64,000 nt of DNA. It comes from Lagopus muta. Lineage: Eukaryota > Chordata > Aves > Galliformes > Phasianidae. A program made the position numbers and the translations under genes. The number at the start of each line of letters is the position of its first letter. Within the stretch, counting starts at the first letter, position 1. Below the pieces are notes generated by a model. It searched no databases. It was not told the DNA's origin and was given only the letters and a program-made list of their open reading frames with translations. The DNA lies in the NCBI RefSeq assembly GCF_023343835.1, contig NC_064433.1, forward strand, positions 51,798,871 to 51,862,870. Reading direction: 5' to 3'. This document shows positions 1-11,700 of this stretch, piece by piece.

Positions 1-2032
1 GACAAAGTTCAGGGTAACCATCTGTCACTGAAGATGTTAATCAAAAACACTAATTTATATACTTCACTTTAAGCACCTATTTTTAAATTTTTAACATCTC
101 TGAATACAAGTGTTATCTGTTGACACAACTTCTACTCTCTTGCCACTGTCTCAGTGCAGTGCAATTCCAAAACACTACTGAGGGCACTGCTGGCAGTAGT
201 GTTTGAGTGTTCCCAGCTCCCCACTTTCTTCCTATGCAGTCAAGGTTGAGGTCATTTCTGCACAGGGGTTTTTGCTGTTGCCTATTAAGAAACTGTCTAG
301 AGAATAACTGGATACATTCCCAAACAGTGTAGCTTCTGCTTTAGACTTTCTTATTTGTATATGCAGGGACTGGATGGAGGTAACTTTGGACTCCCATCCA
401 GATTCAAAATTTAACACGTATTTTCAAGATTTACTTGGGTTCAGAAATCTTTTTAAGCCATTTCAATCCAAAATAAACTGCAAGTTTCACAGCTGTCTAG
501 ATTTATGTAGTAAATAGTGAGACTGTAGAAAGAGTCTGAGAGAGTATAAAATGTAGAAGCAGAATTATAGTTCCAAATAGGATGTCTTTCACGGTTTAGT
601 ATGGAACCAATTCAGGGGTGATAAAGTTCAGGTTTGTGTGTTCAAGGAGAATCATTCCTCGCTGATACTGCCAGTGATACTTCCCTTCTGCTTTCCTTCT
701 CTGTACAGAAAACTTCCATGATAAGATGTGAAGAACATTGACTTGGACAAAAGATGAGGGGCAGAGAGAGATAGAAGGTGGTTTCAGATTTAAAATAAAA
801 CCAGAAATAATTACATTACAAAAGACACCTTTTTGTTTAAGAAGTGCTGGAAGACATTTTTGTTTCTGCTCTTTGACATTTCCCTGTTCCTGCAGGAATT
901 CCTATTTAGCTTAATTAGGCTCTGTTTCTCCTTCATTTGGGCTCCATAACTCATTAGCTTCCAGCTGGGCAACTCGTGATTCCAGGATGCCTAATTACCT
1001 TCTTCTAGCAAATATCCTGATTGCCTCTGGTCAAAAAATGCTGACCCAGTCTCTTCAGCTGATCTAAACTGATCTCAGAATGAGTTGTGTCATTAGCCCC
1101 ATCTAATTTCATCCATACTTTCTACTTATTCCCCTTGGTTAAGATCAACATCACTGATGACCTAACACTGCAGAAAATGAAGACCATAATGCAGTCTATA
1201 TTTTAAAGAGGAACTCTGCTAGTCTAGCACCGCATTCTGTCAATAATATTATGAAGTTTGGTTTGAAGTTCTAAAATAAATCTGTATCTTCATCCATTTC
1301 AGGTAACCATAGAGGCCAGCTCTTTTTCTCTTCTTTGCATGGGTGACATTAAATCCATTTTAATCAGGTATGAGACCGTAATTCAATTTTAACTTTTTTC
1401 TGGGACTGTATCCAAAGTTAATTTGTCACAATCACATTCAAGTCTGGTACAGTGAGATTCAAAGTAAAGTTTATCCTTTTCTTCTAAATTTGGATAAGTA
1501 CTTCTATGTAGACCCAGGCTTTTGTAAGAAGTTCATCCCATTATCTTTGTGGTTTGGTTTACTCAGATTCAACTGACTGATTTTCTTTAAATAAAGAAGT
1601 CTACAGTGACCAGGACTGATCCTGCTTTAATGATCTAGAGAGATTATTCTTCTTTGTGGTACCAAAAATGCCCCAGTCACAAGATACCTACTGTAGCAGG
1701 GAGCAATTGCACAGTTTATATTTTATATTAGATCAAGATTTAAGTGTTTTTCTGATTTACTAACACCATCAAAATATATATCAGGATATGATGTCAGCAG
1801 TGTAACAGAGAAACAGCTAGATCACTCTTAGAAAAAGTAATTCTGCACTTACACATTTCTAACATCCTTCTACAAATGGTTGATGATTTCTAAGCCCACA
1901 TAACTATACTCACATTGTGTACATTTTCCAAGGGTGGGCCATGTGGGCATCTTCACACTCAAATTCTGCAGAGCATTAGCAATAGCTGGGAATGGGTAGG
2001 TGGGATGTGAACAATCTCACCACTGATATTTG

Positions 2033-2062
2033 CTCTAAATTGCACTAAATTGTACTAAATTT
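2033..2062. repeat. three tandem copies of a 10-bp unit
   Basis: Three successive 10-mers, ctctaaattg, cactaaattg and tactaaattt, follow each other without a gap. This is a minor tandem duplication typical of replication slippage and has no evident function. Confidence 0.8.
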
Positions 2063-2252
2063 TGATCTCTCTTTCCAGTAGCTCTTTTCTGTCTTCAGTT
2101 TCACATGCATTTTAGAAAATTTTGAAAACACTCCATAAAATCTATTCCATATTTTTCATTGCTGCAGATGATTGTTTCTAGCCTAAAGTCTTCAGCCAAA
2201 GTGTCATTTTCCTATGTGAAAACAAGAGAGGCTTATCATCTTCTTAAAACTA

Positions 2253-2280
2253 GAGAGTCTGCATATGAGAGTCTGCATAT
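2253..2280. repeat. perfect 14-bp tandem duplication
   Basis: The 14-mer gagagtctgcatat occurs twice back to back with no mismatch. The perfect identity suggests a recent slippage event. Confidence 0.9.
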
Positions 2281-2680
2281 TTCCAGTTATCAATAAAGGC
2301 CACTTTATTCTAATACACCCTCACTAAACACAAGAAAGTCCTGTGCTGAGTTTCTGTCACCAGTACACTACACATACTTCTGCTTCAGACACGAAGAAGT
2401 GATGGGCAATATGCTTCAGCTCTAATTCAGACAGTTCTTCTAAGGCACTGCTCAGTAATAGGTTGCTCAGTACCAAGCTGTTGTCACCATCCTAAAGCCC
2501 CTGTTCTGATTGAGGCATTTATGGATACTAATAGTCAAGAAAATTAGTTGCATTGCAGTTACCAGCATTAGTATTTCAAGTAGTCCTCTGCATTTATGCA
2601 GCACTGATATTTTCAGTATGCATGGGACAGAGCATTCATGATTGTGGTGTAACTGAGAGCACATCAAATCTTCTTTTCAG

Positions 2681-2757
2681 GTGTGGAAGATGATGCCTAG
2701 AAAGGTGACTTGCTCAAGGCCACAAAAAGTAGGTCAAATATGGGATTAGACTCTGGA
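2681..2757 (+). mobile_element. possible MIR-type ancient SINE relic
   Basis: The segment contains gacttgctcaaggccaca followed by agtaggtc and gggattaga. The order and spacing resemble the tRNA-derived MIR SINE (…aacttgcccaaggtcaca…, then agtaagtgg, then gggatt). MIR and related CORE-SINEs predate the split of mammals and sauropsids and survive in birds as very diverged fragments. The match covers only about 75 bp and was made from memory of the family pattern, so chance similarity remains possible. Confidence 0.45.
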
Positions 2758-3424
2758 AAATTTGTTTATCCCAAAGGGACTAAGCTATTTTTCCTGTCAG
2801 AATTCTTGGTTTCCACACTGTGATACATTAAACAGATGAAGTTCAGGTTAAAACATGGAGGCTGACTGTCATTTAGAAGGATTTTTACACTGAGTAAGGT
2901 TTCTTGACTTTGTTTACTCATTAGTTCACTAAATATTTTGAAATACAGTTATGAAACCAAGCTTCCAGTGAACTGCTACATCTGCCTATAAAGTAATGCT
3001 ATTTCATCCATCATTAAAAACTGTATCATAAATATCCAGGCCATGGAATAGACAGAAGATGCCACTCTGAGCATAAAATATTCTGCTTTTGCAGCAACTG
3101 GATTATAAAATTCTTTCCTCTCAGAGCACTTTTAATGGGATATTTTTTCTCTTTGACCTACTTATTTACCCTATGCTTTGGTGGGCTTTATTTTTAGTGG
3201 AGTTGGTAAACTCTCTGGCTTAGGAATGTTGACCACTTAACGTAAGTGCACAGGAGTTTGTCAGGCATGCAATGTGCAACATCTTTTTGCTGACATAGAT
3301 GAAACTCGGTTGCTTCTTTCCATAAATAAGATGACGGATTCTTTGTTAAAAGGATCAGCTGATGTAAGACATTATTTCAAGAGAATAACAACTTCATAAG
3401 AATAAATAACATCTCTCCAAGAAG
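2758..3424. other. gene-free unique sequence
   Basis: I see no gene, named repeat or RNA in this stretch. It is AT-rich with stops in every frame. Confidence 0.7.
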
Positions 3425-3694
3425 TTGACAGGATGAGGGGAAATGGTTTCAAATGAAAAGAGGGAAGATTTAGGTTGGATATAAGGAAGAAGTTTTTACA
3501 GTCAGGGTGGTGAGGCATTGACACAGGCTGCCCAGAGAGATGGTGGATCCCTAACCCTGGAGACATCCAAGGTCAACCTGGAGGGGCTCTGAGCACCCTG
3601 ATCTAGCTGTAGGTGTCCCTATTCATTGCAGAGGTGGACTAGATGACCTTTAAGGGTCCCTTCCAACTCAATGATACTATGATGCTATGATTCT
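3425..3694 (+). mobile_element. CR1 LINE, 3' UTR fragment
   Basis: This is a 5'-truncated CR1 copy in plus orientation. It carries the typical 3' UTR order: the 'acaggatgaggggaaatgg' block, 'ttaggttggatataaggaagaag', a variant of 'gaggcattgacacaggctgcccagagagatggtgga' (each quoted in part here), then 'ctagatgacctttaagggtc' and the terminal octamer tail with two gatRctatga-type units. CR1 spreads by target-primed reverse transcription starting at this 3' end, which is why 5' truncation is the rule. Mismatches throughout suggest a moderately old copy. It holds no coding remnant. Confidence 0.95.
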
Positions 3695-3894
3695 AAGAAG
3701 TTACTTCTGTCTCCTTATGTGACTGCAAACCTTCCCACTCCCACTCCAGAACTGTGTGAGCTCATATTTTGTCCTGATGTGCCAACAATAGGATAATATG
3801 ATAGATTAAGCCAAGGCAGTCACAATTAATTCCTAAATAGGCTTAATTTAATTTTCCTTTTTAAATAAACCCAATTTACCTCTGTGGAGGTGTG

Positions 3895-4165
3895 ACACGT
3901 CTGATTACACACAGTAGCGCTGGGAGCAGCCATGCTTGGAGAGGTAGAACGAGGAGCGAGCTCTGTGCACGATGCGATAAGAGATCAAAGCGAACAGCAC
4001 TCCTCAATATTTTTATTAGCAATGATTCAAAAGAACCTACATTTCAAATGTCCCTCTGTAGCCACTTTAATTGCAGAGATAATAACTCTGAATCCCAGTA
4101 AAGGAACGGAGTCAGGGGTCAGCCGTTATTTAAGCAGCAGAATTATGGAAATGAGAAAGGCTGGT
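3895..4165. promoter_or_regulatory. CpG-clustered segment, possible regulatory element
   Basis: Seven CpG dinucleotides fall between about 3898 and 3992, in a neighbourhood where CpG is otherwise rare, and two more follow near 4107 and 4121. The segment also holds a GATA-type word (gcgataag, near 3974) and an atcaaag TCF/LEF-like word just after it. Two overlapping open stretches (69 and 78 codons) run through it but encode nothing I recognise. A small enhancer-like or formerly unmethylated element is one reading, and chance is the other. It lies between two CR1 copies of opposite orientation. Confidence 0.25.
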
Positions 4166-4230
4166 TAAGGTAAATAATCCTTGTAGCCTCCTCCTTCATC
4201 TCAGCTTCAGAGTACATGGCTTTAAGCTTA

Positions 4231-4675
4231 GAATCATAGAATCCTTACAGTTGGAAGGGACCTTTACTGGTCATCTATTCCAACTCCCCTGCAATGAACC
4301 AGGGCACCTTCAGCTAGATCAAGGTGCTCAAAGCCTGTTCCAGCGTGACGTTGAAAATTTCAAGTGACAGGTTGTTCACTACATCTCTGGGCAACCTGTT
4401 TCACTGCCTCACCACTCACTGTAAAATACTTTTTCCTTATATCTAACCTAAATGTCCATTCTTTAAGCTTGAAAACATTTTCCCTTGTCCTACCACAATA
4501 CACCCTGCTAATGAGTCTGTCCCCTACCTTCTTACTGAACAGCTCCAGCTCTCTCAGCCTATCCTTGTAGGAAGGTGTTCCATCCCTTGAATCATTTTTG
4601 TGGCTCTCCTCTACACACGCTCCAGCAGGTCCATGTCTCTCGGGCTGAGGACTCCAGAGGCTTAGGGGAGGGTAG
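4231..4675 (-). mobile_element. CR1 LINE, ORF2 end plus 3' UTR
   Basis: This is a minus-strand, 5'-truncated CR1. Its 3' end is at 4231 (gaatcatagaatcc) and it reads leftwards on the window. On the minus strand an open frame includes YKDRLRELELFSKK, which matches the conserved end of CR1 ORF2 (…YEERLRELGLFSLEKR). The 3' UTR follows, with the complement of 'gaggtggtgaggcagtgaaa' near 4400-4420. The left (ORF2) side fades out near 4675 after 'caggtccatgtctct'. The 112-codon frame here is a chance extension of the ORF2 tail and not a gene. Confidence 0.95.
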
Positions 4676-5387
4676 CTGAGCTGTGCATGATGTTGCATGT
4701 TGGGCCTCTTGCCTCAGTCATGGACAAGTTTTCAATGCATATTCCATTCTTCTGTGGGCTTTCTCCTTTACCTGCCTTTGCTGACTTGCTATAATAGCTC
4801 CAAGAGCAAACTTCTAAGACTTTTTAGAACTCTGCTTTCCCTCAGTAGTATAGGCCTGGCTGGAACCCATAAGTGTGTGCATGCCTCTGGGAGAGCCCAT
4901 TGCTTTGTAGCACTTCGTAACTTTTAAAAATCTTCTGTCTCACCTTCCCAAAGCAAAGACAGAGCATTTAAATCTTTTTACCCAACGAGAATTAAATATT
5001 TCAGAAAATTAGCAGATTTAACAGGAATGGTTATATTTAACGTTTTTAGTGTTAATGAGGACAAGATCTTTCATTGTGACTAGGTTTACACCTGGTGAAT
5101 TTTAAGCAGATGGTGAAGCACCACATGCAGGCTGCTCCTTGGCTGTTACACCACAACGGGGTGAGTGTTAGACAGAAGGCTGATAGACATGAGTGGTTTT
5201 AACCACCCAGGGCACACAGAAAGCACAAGGGCCTGGCATGGTGGGAGCCTTGTTGGAGAAAAGGCCTGAAAGGAAATTAATAAAAATGTGACACTGTCAG
5301 TGGCCAAATGGGAATGGTCATCAGACCCAGCACCCCTAAAGGGGTTGGGATACAAAGACACACATAAGATATTGTGGAATTTAAATT
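4676..5387. other. gene-free unique sequence between two CR1 copies
   Basis: I see no named gene or repeat. The part from about 5130 to 5360 is less AT-rich than its surroundings and ends immediately before a CR1 fragment. An LTR remnant was considered for it, but no TG…CA ends, duplicated target site or polyadenylation layout could be established. Confidence 0.55.
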
Positions 5388-5465
5388 CATAGAGTCATAG
5401 AATATCCCAAGTTGGAACAGACCCACAAGGATCATCGAGTCCAACTCCTGAATTCAAAACTAGAC
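5388..5465 (-). mobile_element. short CR1 LINE 3' end
   Basis: The sequence runs tcatagagtcatagaata, then cccaagttggaacagaccc and acaaggatcatcgagtccaa. This is the minus-strand image of a CR1 3' terminus of the 'gggacccacaaggatcatc' class, a different subfamily from the copies at 31151 and 45756. Recognisable CR1 stops within about 80 bp, so this is a severely 5'-truncated insertion. Confidence 0.9.
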
Positions 5466-8400
5466 TTTGCATATCCAGAACTACACCTGGTTGTACAACT
5501 AGAGATAAGCTGGCACTGCACAGCAATCTGAACATCTTCACCAAGTGTCCTTGATCTGCCAGGACACATGACAAGCATCTAGAAGATCTTAGCCAGGATG
5601 AATGCTAGGCCTGCATTGGGAGTGAGGGCAGTTCTCTGCACATTACAGCACTTGCCTGTCACTCACTATGTCTTCTTGGGAAAGCAGAGCTGCCACAAGT
5701 CTGCTCTAACACCAGTCTGCAATCCTCTCATTAGTTTTAGGGATAGAAAGAGCAGAAAAGTATTTTGAAGCCGTCATCACCACGTTCTTTCCACTTTTTT
5801 CCCCATATTCCACAAGAGCGGGAAGGGAGAGCCCTGTCCTGTCATAGATTCTTGATTCAAATTGAAGTCAGTGGGAATACGGCAGCTAAATACTTTAAGG
5901 GAACCTCACCGTAGCTGCAGCTGTGTGTAGCAGTCACCACTACGCTGGGCATATTTTCTAATACCCAGTATACTGAGTCAAAAGCTAGCTCAAGGAATGC
6001 TTCTTGGCACTCAGTTCAGTCTGCTAACACCTTTTAGACATCGTGAGTGAAATCCTGATCCCATTAAAGCTCACATGGTTGTTCATACCATGGGGATTTG
6101 AATGTCACTGTCATCAGCCTTGGATATAGAGCTTTGAAATATGACAGGCCCCAACCCAGAAAACCTGTAGGAGTTAATGACTATGTTTAAACCATGAAGT
6201 GTCATGGTGGAGGCCAGAATATGATGACAGTAATGATTTTCTGGGCTTCAACTTGATCATTTCTGAATCCAGAAGCTTCATTTAATTCCTGAATTTCTCC
6301 CCTGCTTTTTAACTCAAAGCAGTAACCAGGATCAGATCAAGTTAGGGGAACAAGACTTGGGTCTATTTTTCACAGTTCAAAAGCTAATACTGTTTTCATC
6401 TGTTTTCCTTCCAGTTGTCCCAGCAAAATTTCTCAAGATTTTCAGGATGATTGCACTGATACTCAGCTTTTTCCATCTGAACTCTTATGAATGCCGAATT
6501 CAAGGTGGCTGGAGAAATCTTTATCTTATTGATTTTATTTCTTCCACTCCTGCTGCTGTCCAAGTTTAGATTAATAATTATTAATAAGCCAGCTGGATTT
6601 TTTTTTGCAATGCTTTTCAGATGACCTGTGGAAATTACAGTGTTAAATCGCCCATTTTCTCACACATTTCACAATTCTAGACACTAAGAAAAAAAAACTA
6701 ACTTGATTGCTTCTGTGGAAAGCACTCTGCACTTCGATTGTGTTCATTCAGTTCTATCCTTTAAATGTGTTCTGAAAAGCTGAAGGGTGTGAGATGTTTA
6801 ATGTAGCTTTTCCTTGAAGTGGAGTATATGTATGTTTTCTTAAAGCCTGCATGCAGGAAGAATGCCAGAAGTTTTGTTACATTTAGATTTTGCTTCACAT
6901 TTGCTATTTCAATAGATGTGCTTCCATTCAGGAGCTAGGTTATCCAGTGCTGTTTCTGTGTCAGTAAATGTCTATTCATTGTGTTTGATTGGCATGTATC
7001 ACTCTTCTCTTTGAGAGTCTTGCAGCCTTCATTTTATACAGTCTTATGTATGCCCTGAGCAAAAGAGAAGTGGCTTATCCTGAGACAAACAGAAGACCAA
7101 TGAAAAAAGCAGGGAAACTAAAATAAATCTAGAGAAGTCTACTCCATCCTAGTACTCTTTGGGCCATTTTGCAGAGTGCTGCAGAGAAAGAAAAGAACTT
7201 TTAGAGTGAACTACGATAACCTATAATTGCATAGGGAATGTATCTGGAATACATATCTGAATTTGCAGTCTGAACTCAGAGCCTCAAGCCTGAAAATCTT
7301 CTGCAAGTCACCTTCTGGAAGCTTTGCTGACTGTATTATGAGTTTTGAAATTGAAGGGTAGAAACTGTCCACAGGAAGCAGACAACAGTCTCATTCAATA
7401 TTATGTTATTGGCATGTCATCCTCTCCTTCCATTTAGAAGGTCAGGTTTTCTCTGGACACATTCCTTCTTTATTTTTAATGCATTTTTGTTTAATAAATG
7501 TCACTTTTCCTAAGTTCTTCCAATAATCTCTTCACCATGACCATATCCAGGCATAAAATGGCCTCTTACATTGTTAATCCAAGGCTTGGCTTTTCTTAAT
7601 TCTGTTGTGCAATTGAATTTATGAAGAAATCCTAAGGACTTGTTTTATTCATTTTAAAACCAGTTGCAATATTTTATGTGCAGTCAATGTCATATGGTAT
7701 TTAGTAGAAGGATAAATTAATATGAAGTAAATATGGAGTACATTTGCATTCAGAGTTCTGCAAGGGAGACAGGAAATTTTAAAGGACTGATTTGTTGGGT
7801 CTCATGCATCCTATATTTTATCAGGCCCTATGAAGTGTAGGATTCCTGCTCCTTTAATGAAGTTGATTGAAGGTTTAAAAAGTATTTATGTCTGCTTCAT
7901 GCCACGTAATGGGAAGTATAGTCACCCATTTTCATAAGGAGAGCAAAGGGCATAGTTTTTGACCAAGCATGAGAGTTTACTAATAGCAAAACTACCATGA
8001 ATCTTAGGCTCACAAGCTGACCTCCTGAGAAGGTAGCCAAGCTGATAATGATTAGATGCTCTTAATTGTAATAACTTTCCCATTAGGCATCAGGACCTTG
8101 GTGCATTCAGCACCGCATAATAAGGCAACAAGGTGATCCTAGGCTCAAAGAGCTGCCTTAGTTGTGAAACAAATATCCACTGCACACACAATAGTGATCA
8201 CTAGATCAAATCTGGGATGTTGTGGCTTGTTTGATCAAATGTCACTCTCACTGGTATTGTTCAGTGCTGCTCCACATTCTGTCACTGTCTCCACTTATGG
8301 ATGATCTAGTTAGTATGTGTGGACGGAGCCTGTGCATAACCCAGTACTAATCAGATTACATGTTATTGCTCATCAACATGGATTTCCTGAGGAGTACCAG

Positions 8401-8762
8401 GGAGAAAATGAGACCTGCTCATGCACATTGAAATGCTTTCAGTTGTCTTCTTCCCTAGTCTCCATGTACCCTGTTCTTCAGCAGCTGCCACCTAAGATTT
8501 GCCACAAGCACTGCAATGCTCCTTCCATTTCATATTATTACACATGTAGCATGGCCTGTAGCAGCTGACTGCTTTTTTCTACAGCTTTCTCTTAAAGGTT
8601 GGAACTATCCCATGGAAGGAGCAGGAAGTCCATGTATGAAACAGCTCAGGGATAAGAGCAAGAGGAATATCCACTTGAGGGTAAAAAGCCTACTCAACCA
8701 GCTCAATAAATAAACAAGCAAAGCACCACTCTTCTTTACTACTCCTAAACACAGTGTTTTTT
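5466..8762. other. gene-free AT-rich unique sequence
   Basis: No gene is evident. The stretch contains two short pieces resembling a palindrome-prone ancient sauropsid repeat: attgaagtcagtgggaata near 5861, and gtgaaatcctgatcccat near 6045. It is otherwise unique, with ordinary A/T runs. Frames are closed at chance frequency. Confidence 0.65.
5861..6075. repeat. possible ancient 'CCATTGACTTCAATGG' repeat pieces
   Basis: Two fragments about 165 bp apart resemble opposite ends of a repeat seen widely in sauropsid genomes. That repeat contains the self-complementary core CCATTGACTTCAATGG next to GTGAAATCCTGGCCC. Here the pieces are attgaagtcagtggga (5861) and gtgaaatcctgatcccat (about 6047). 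A third similar piece is near 33775. The assignment is from memory and the matches are short. Confidence 0.3.
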
Positions 8763-8776
8763 GCTCCCTCTGGTGG
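8763..8776 (-). promoter_or_regulatory. CTCF-like core motif
   Basis: The plus strand reads gctccctctggtgg, so the minus strand reads ccaccagagggagc. This matches 13 of 14 positions of the CTCF core CCASYAGRKGGCRS. CTCF is the zinc-finger insulator and loop-anchor protein. A motif of this length with one mismatch can arise by chance in 64 kb, so occupancy is unproven. If used, the site would be oriented on the minus strand. Confidence 0.4.
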
Positions 8777-11700
8777 TTCTGAACTAGCAGATCAGTACTA
8801 AGCATCCACCAAAGCAGGCTGCTGATGGGACTGGTGCATCAAGTGCAGCTGGTGTAGCAGGGGGACAGCTGGCCAGATTCACTGCTGACATAGTTGGCAT
8901 TGTACCTTTACTCGTCAACAAAAATAAAATTAAACCAAGACAAAAAGAAACAAACAAAAAAACTGGAAGACCATATCTAGTCAGAAAGTCACCAGAAATA
9001 ATGGACATAGAGTTCTACAGTGTGCATCAGGTTTATAAATCCAGTCACTTCTCACTTCAAGGCAAAATTTGTGGGGGAAAAAATACAACAACAAAAGCAA
9101 AGTGAAGTTTGCTCTTTGTTCACAGAGAAAATATTGTTGTTTTGCACGAAAACAGACTCAGGAATCCCAATGAAGTAAACATTGTTACTGAAATCATCTT
9201 TTAGCTTTGGGGTTTAATCTATTCAGATCTCACTGTGGTCATTTCTTTACTGAGCAGTCATATCCCTGATCCAAAATAAAGAGCCAGCTAATTACATTCA
9301 TAGGTGATACAAAATCAGGAGATGTTGCAAATCCCTTGGAGAACAGAGAAGCAATGTAGATTGCATTTAATTCCATGTAGATTCTTGTACTTGCCCCATA
9401 ACTGTCAAAGCTGAGAAAGAAATAGAGTTTGAAAATAAAACAAAATTAGATTCAGCCTGGGAAAATGCACACAGGGGAAAACTCATCTGAAACTAAATTT
9501 TTTTGTGGAAAGAGAAATACTTGAAGAGCTGACTAGTGAGAGAGATGGATGGTGAGAATGAATAAATGAATTATGAGTCCGCAATGAAAGGCACTGAAGG
9601 AAAAGGCCAATGTAATTACAAGTTTCTTGCACTTGAGTTTATGTGGTTGAAAAGGAAAGATTAAAAGAACAAATTTGGCCAAAATCAGACTATAGAAGTT
9701 GCTGGGGTTCATTTCGGCCCACTATGTGCCCGAACAACGAGGAAAACAGTATCACTGAGCATGGCCAATACTTCTGCTCCCCTGCATCACATAGCTCAAA
9801 GCTTCAGCTGATCATGGTCAGCAGCATGTGCTCCTCGTACCTGACAGAGAACGGGTTGGGAAGTGCTGAGAATGGACCACAGATAACTGGTAATAGCGTT
9901 TTCCCTGACATCCTTGGGGCACTGTAGGACAGAGAATGAATGTCAACCTGGTTCCTAGGCTCCTCTTAGCTTTCCATAGCTCTCACAGCTATTTCGTTAG
10001 CCAGTGTCCCTGCTTCACCAGAAACTGAGAGGTAAACCTGCAGTGCATAAGCAGTGCAGTTTGTCTGCCGATAGCTAATGTATCTCAAAGGAAAAAAAAA
10101 AAGAATGTCATCAAAAAGACAAGGAGAGAAGGAGAGCTGAATCCTAAGGGCTTGTGAGTTCAAATAAATGACTTGTTAGTGAGTAGATGATTTGAAGAAC
10201 AATTCACGTGTTAAAAATGTACCAGTAGTGTGTTGTAATAGACTTGAATAATCCCAAGGGAAGCAACAGAATGAGTTCAGATACATAAAACTCAGGGCAA
10301 AATACTGATGAACACAAAATAAAGGAAAATTCTGCAATGGCTGCAGAGAGAAGAACAAGACAAGTTGATACCATCTCTAATTCATGTTATTCTATATCAA
10401 AACATCACAGAGCATTCATGAAGAGAAGTGGGCCCAAATTTAGCCCTGGGAAAAGCAGATTAATCTGTTGAAAAGACAGGAGAGGTTATATCATGGTGAT
10501 ACACACTGAGTTCCTGACAAACATTATCAACCAGTAATCCTTGAATCATGCTCACACATTTTAGTTGCTTTTCAGTATTGACCATAAAACTCCGAATACA
10601 AGATGTCCTTCATTTAGTGGAAAATGCGCTACATCTCTTGATAAGCTAATTCAATGGTTAATTATCCTGATTCTTTAAAACATGTACTTGGCTTCCAGTT
10701 TGATTTTTTTTCCCTATCTTCTAACGATTGGGCTTTGTCATGCCTTTGCTAAAGAGCCTTCAAACACTTTCCCCCCTGCATAGGCAATGCAGCCTGCAAG
10801 CTAATCTCCATGAAGTCAAATTAAGGCATTCAATCCCCAAGAGAGACATGATTTAAAACTCATCCCCCCTGTTGTTTTCTCCTATTGGCTAATTTAAATA
10901 GCTCCCTTCTCAGCATGCTGGTTCTAGTGAATTCTGTTCCTTAGCACCCAACCCTCCAAAGTGTCATTAAATCAAGAAAGAAGAGTTTGAAAACCAGGCT
11001 CTGCAATGTTCAGTATTGCAGTGGAAATACTCTTGTGAATCTGTGGCCTAGGCTTTGCAACTCTGATCAGAGCAAACCGCAACTAAACATAAGGACTCTA
11101 CTACGTGGATCTTGGCAACTTCACACGAGTATTAAAGGATCCACAGATTGAAGTCAATGAATTAGGAAGAGAAGAAGGCTAAGTAAGCTGACGTCTTACA
11201 AATGGACACAGTGGCAGCAGATTTATAAAAATTCAGTTTTAAATCAAAGGGGTTGGATTTTTGCACATCCCAATAAAGAAGTGCTGTTTTGGCAACCACC
11301 ACAACGTGTAGTAAACCACCAACATTTGGCAAGGCTGGTCGTGAATCTGCTAGATGGGGCAATACCGGATCATTAACTGAAGTAACAGCCCATGCAGGTA
11401 AAAATATCTTAAGAGAATTACTTGATTGAAATACATTAAGAGAACTACCTACTTCATGGCTCTGCAGGAGGATGAAGCAGACAGCTGGAAAACCTCAGAA
11501 GCAAAAACAGAGAACATGAATTAGTGGTGGGATATACAAAGTCAAGCAGTCTGTGCTTACTGGCAGGCCAGTAAGCTTTGGGTTAGAGAGAAAAGGGAGA
11601 AATGTAGAATTTTATAAATGAAGTTTTGATTAACTTTGGGACTAACCAAGCTCAAACTAGATGCAGTTCAAAGGAACCACAGTGGAGAGACTTAGCCAAC

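Larger units (their letters stand above)
1..2680. other. gene-free AT-rich unique sequence
   Basis: No credible gene is visible. All frames are broken by frequent stops and the longest open stretches are about 60 codons, as expected by chance at this composition. Two small local duplications lie near the right side (2033-2062 and 2253-2280). The part around 890-1040 is slightly less AT-rich and contains several TAATTA/CTAATTA-like words, but nothing there can be named with confidence. Confidence 0.7.

Noticed and set aside
5130..5387. Possible solo LTR before the CR1 at 5388
   Set aside because: No TG…CA boundaries, no target-site duplication and no clear polyadenylation signal layout could be identified.
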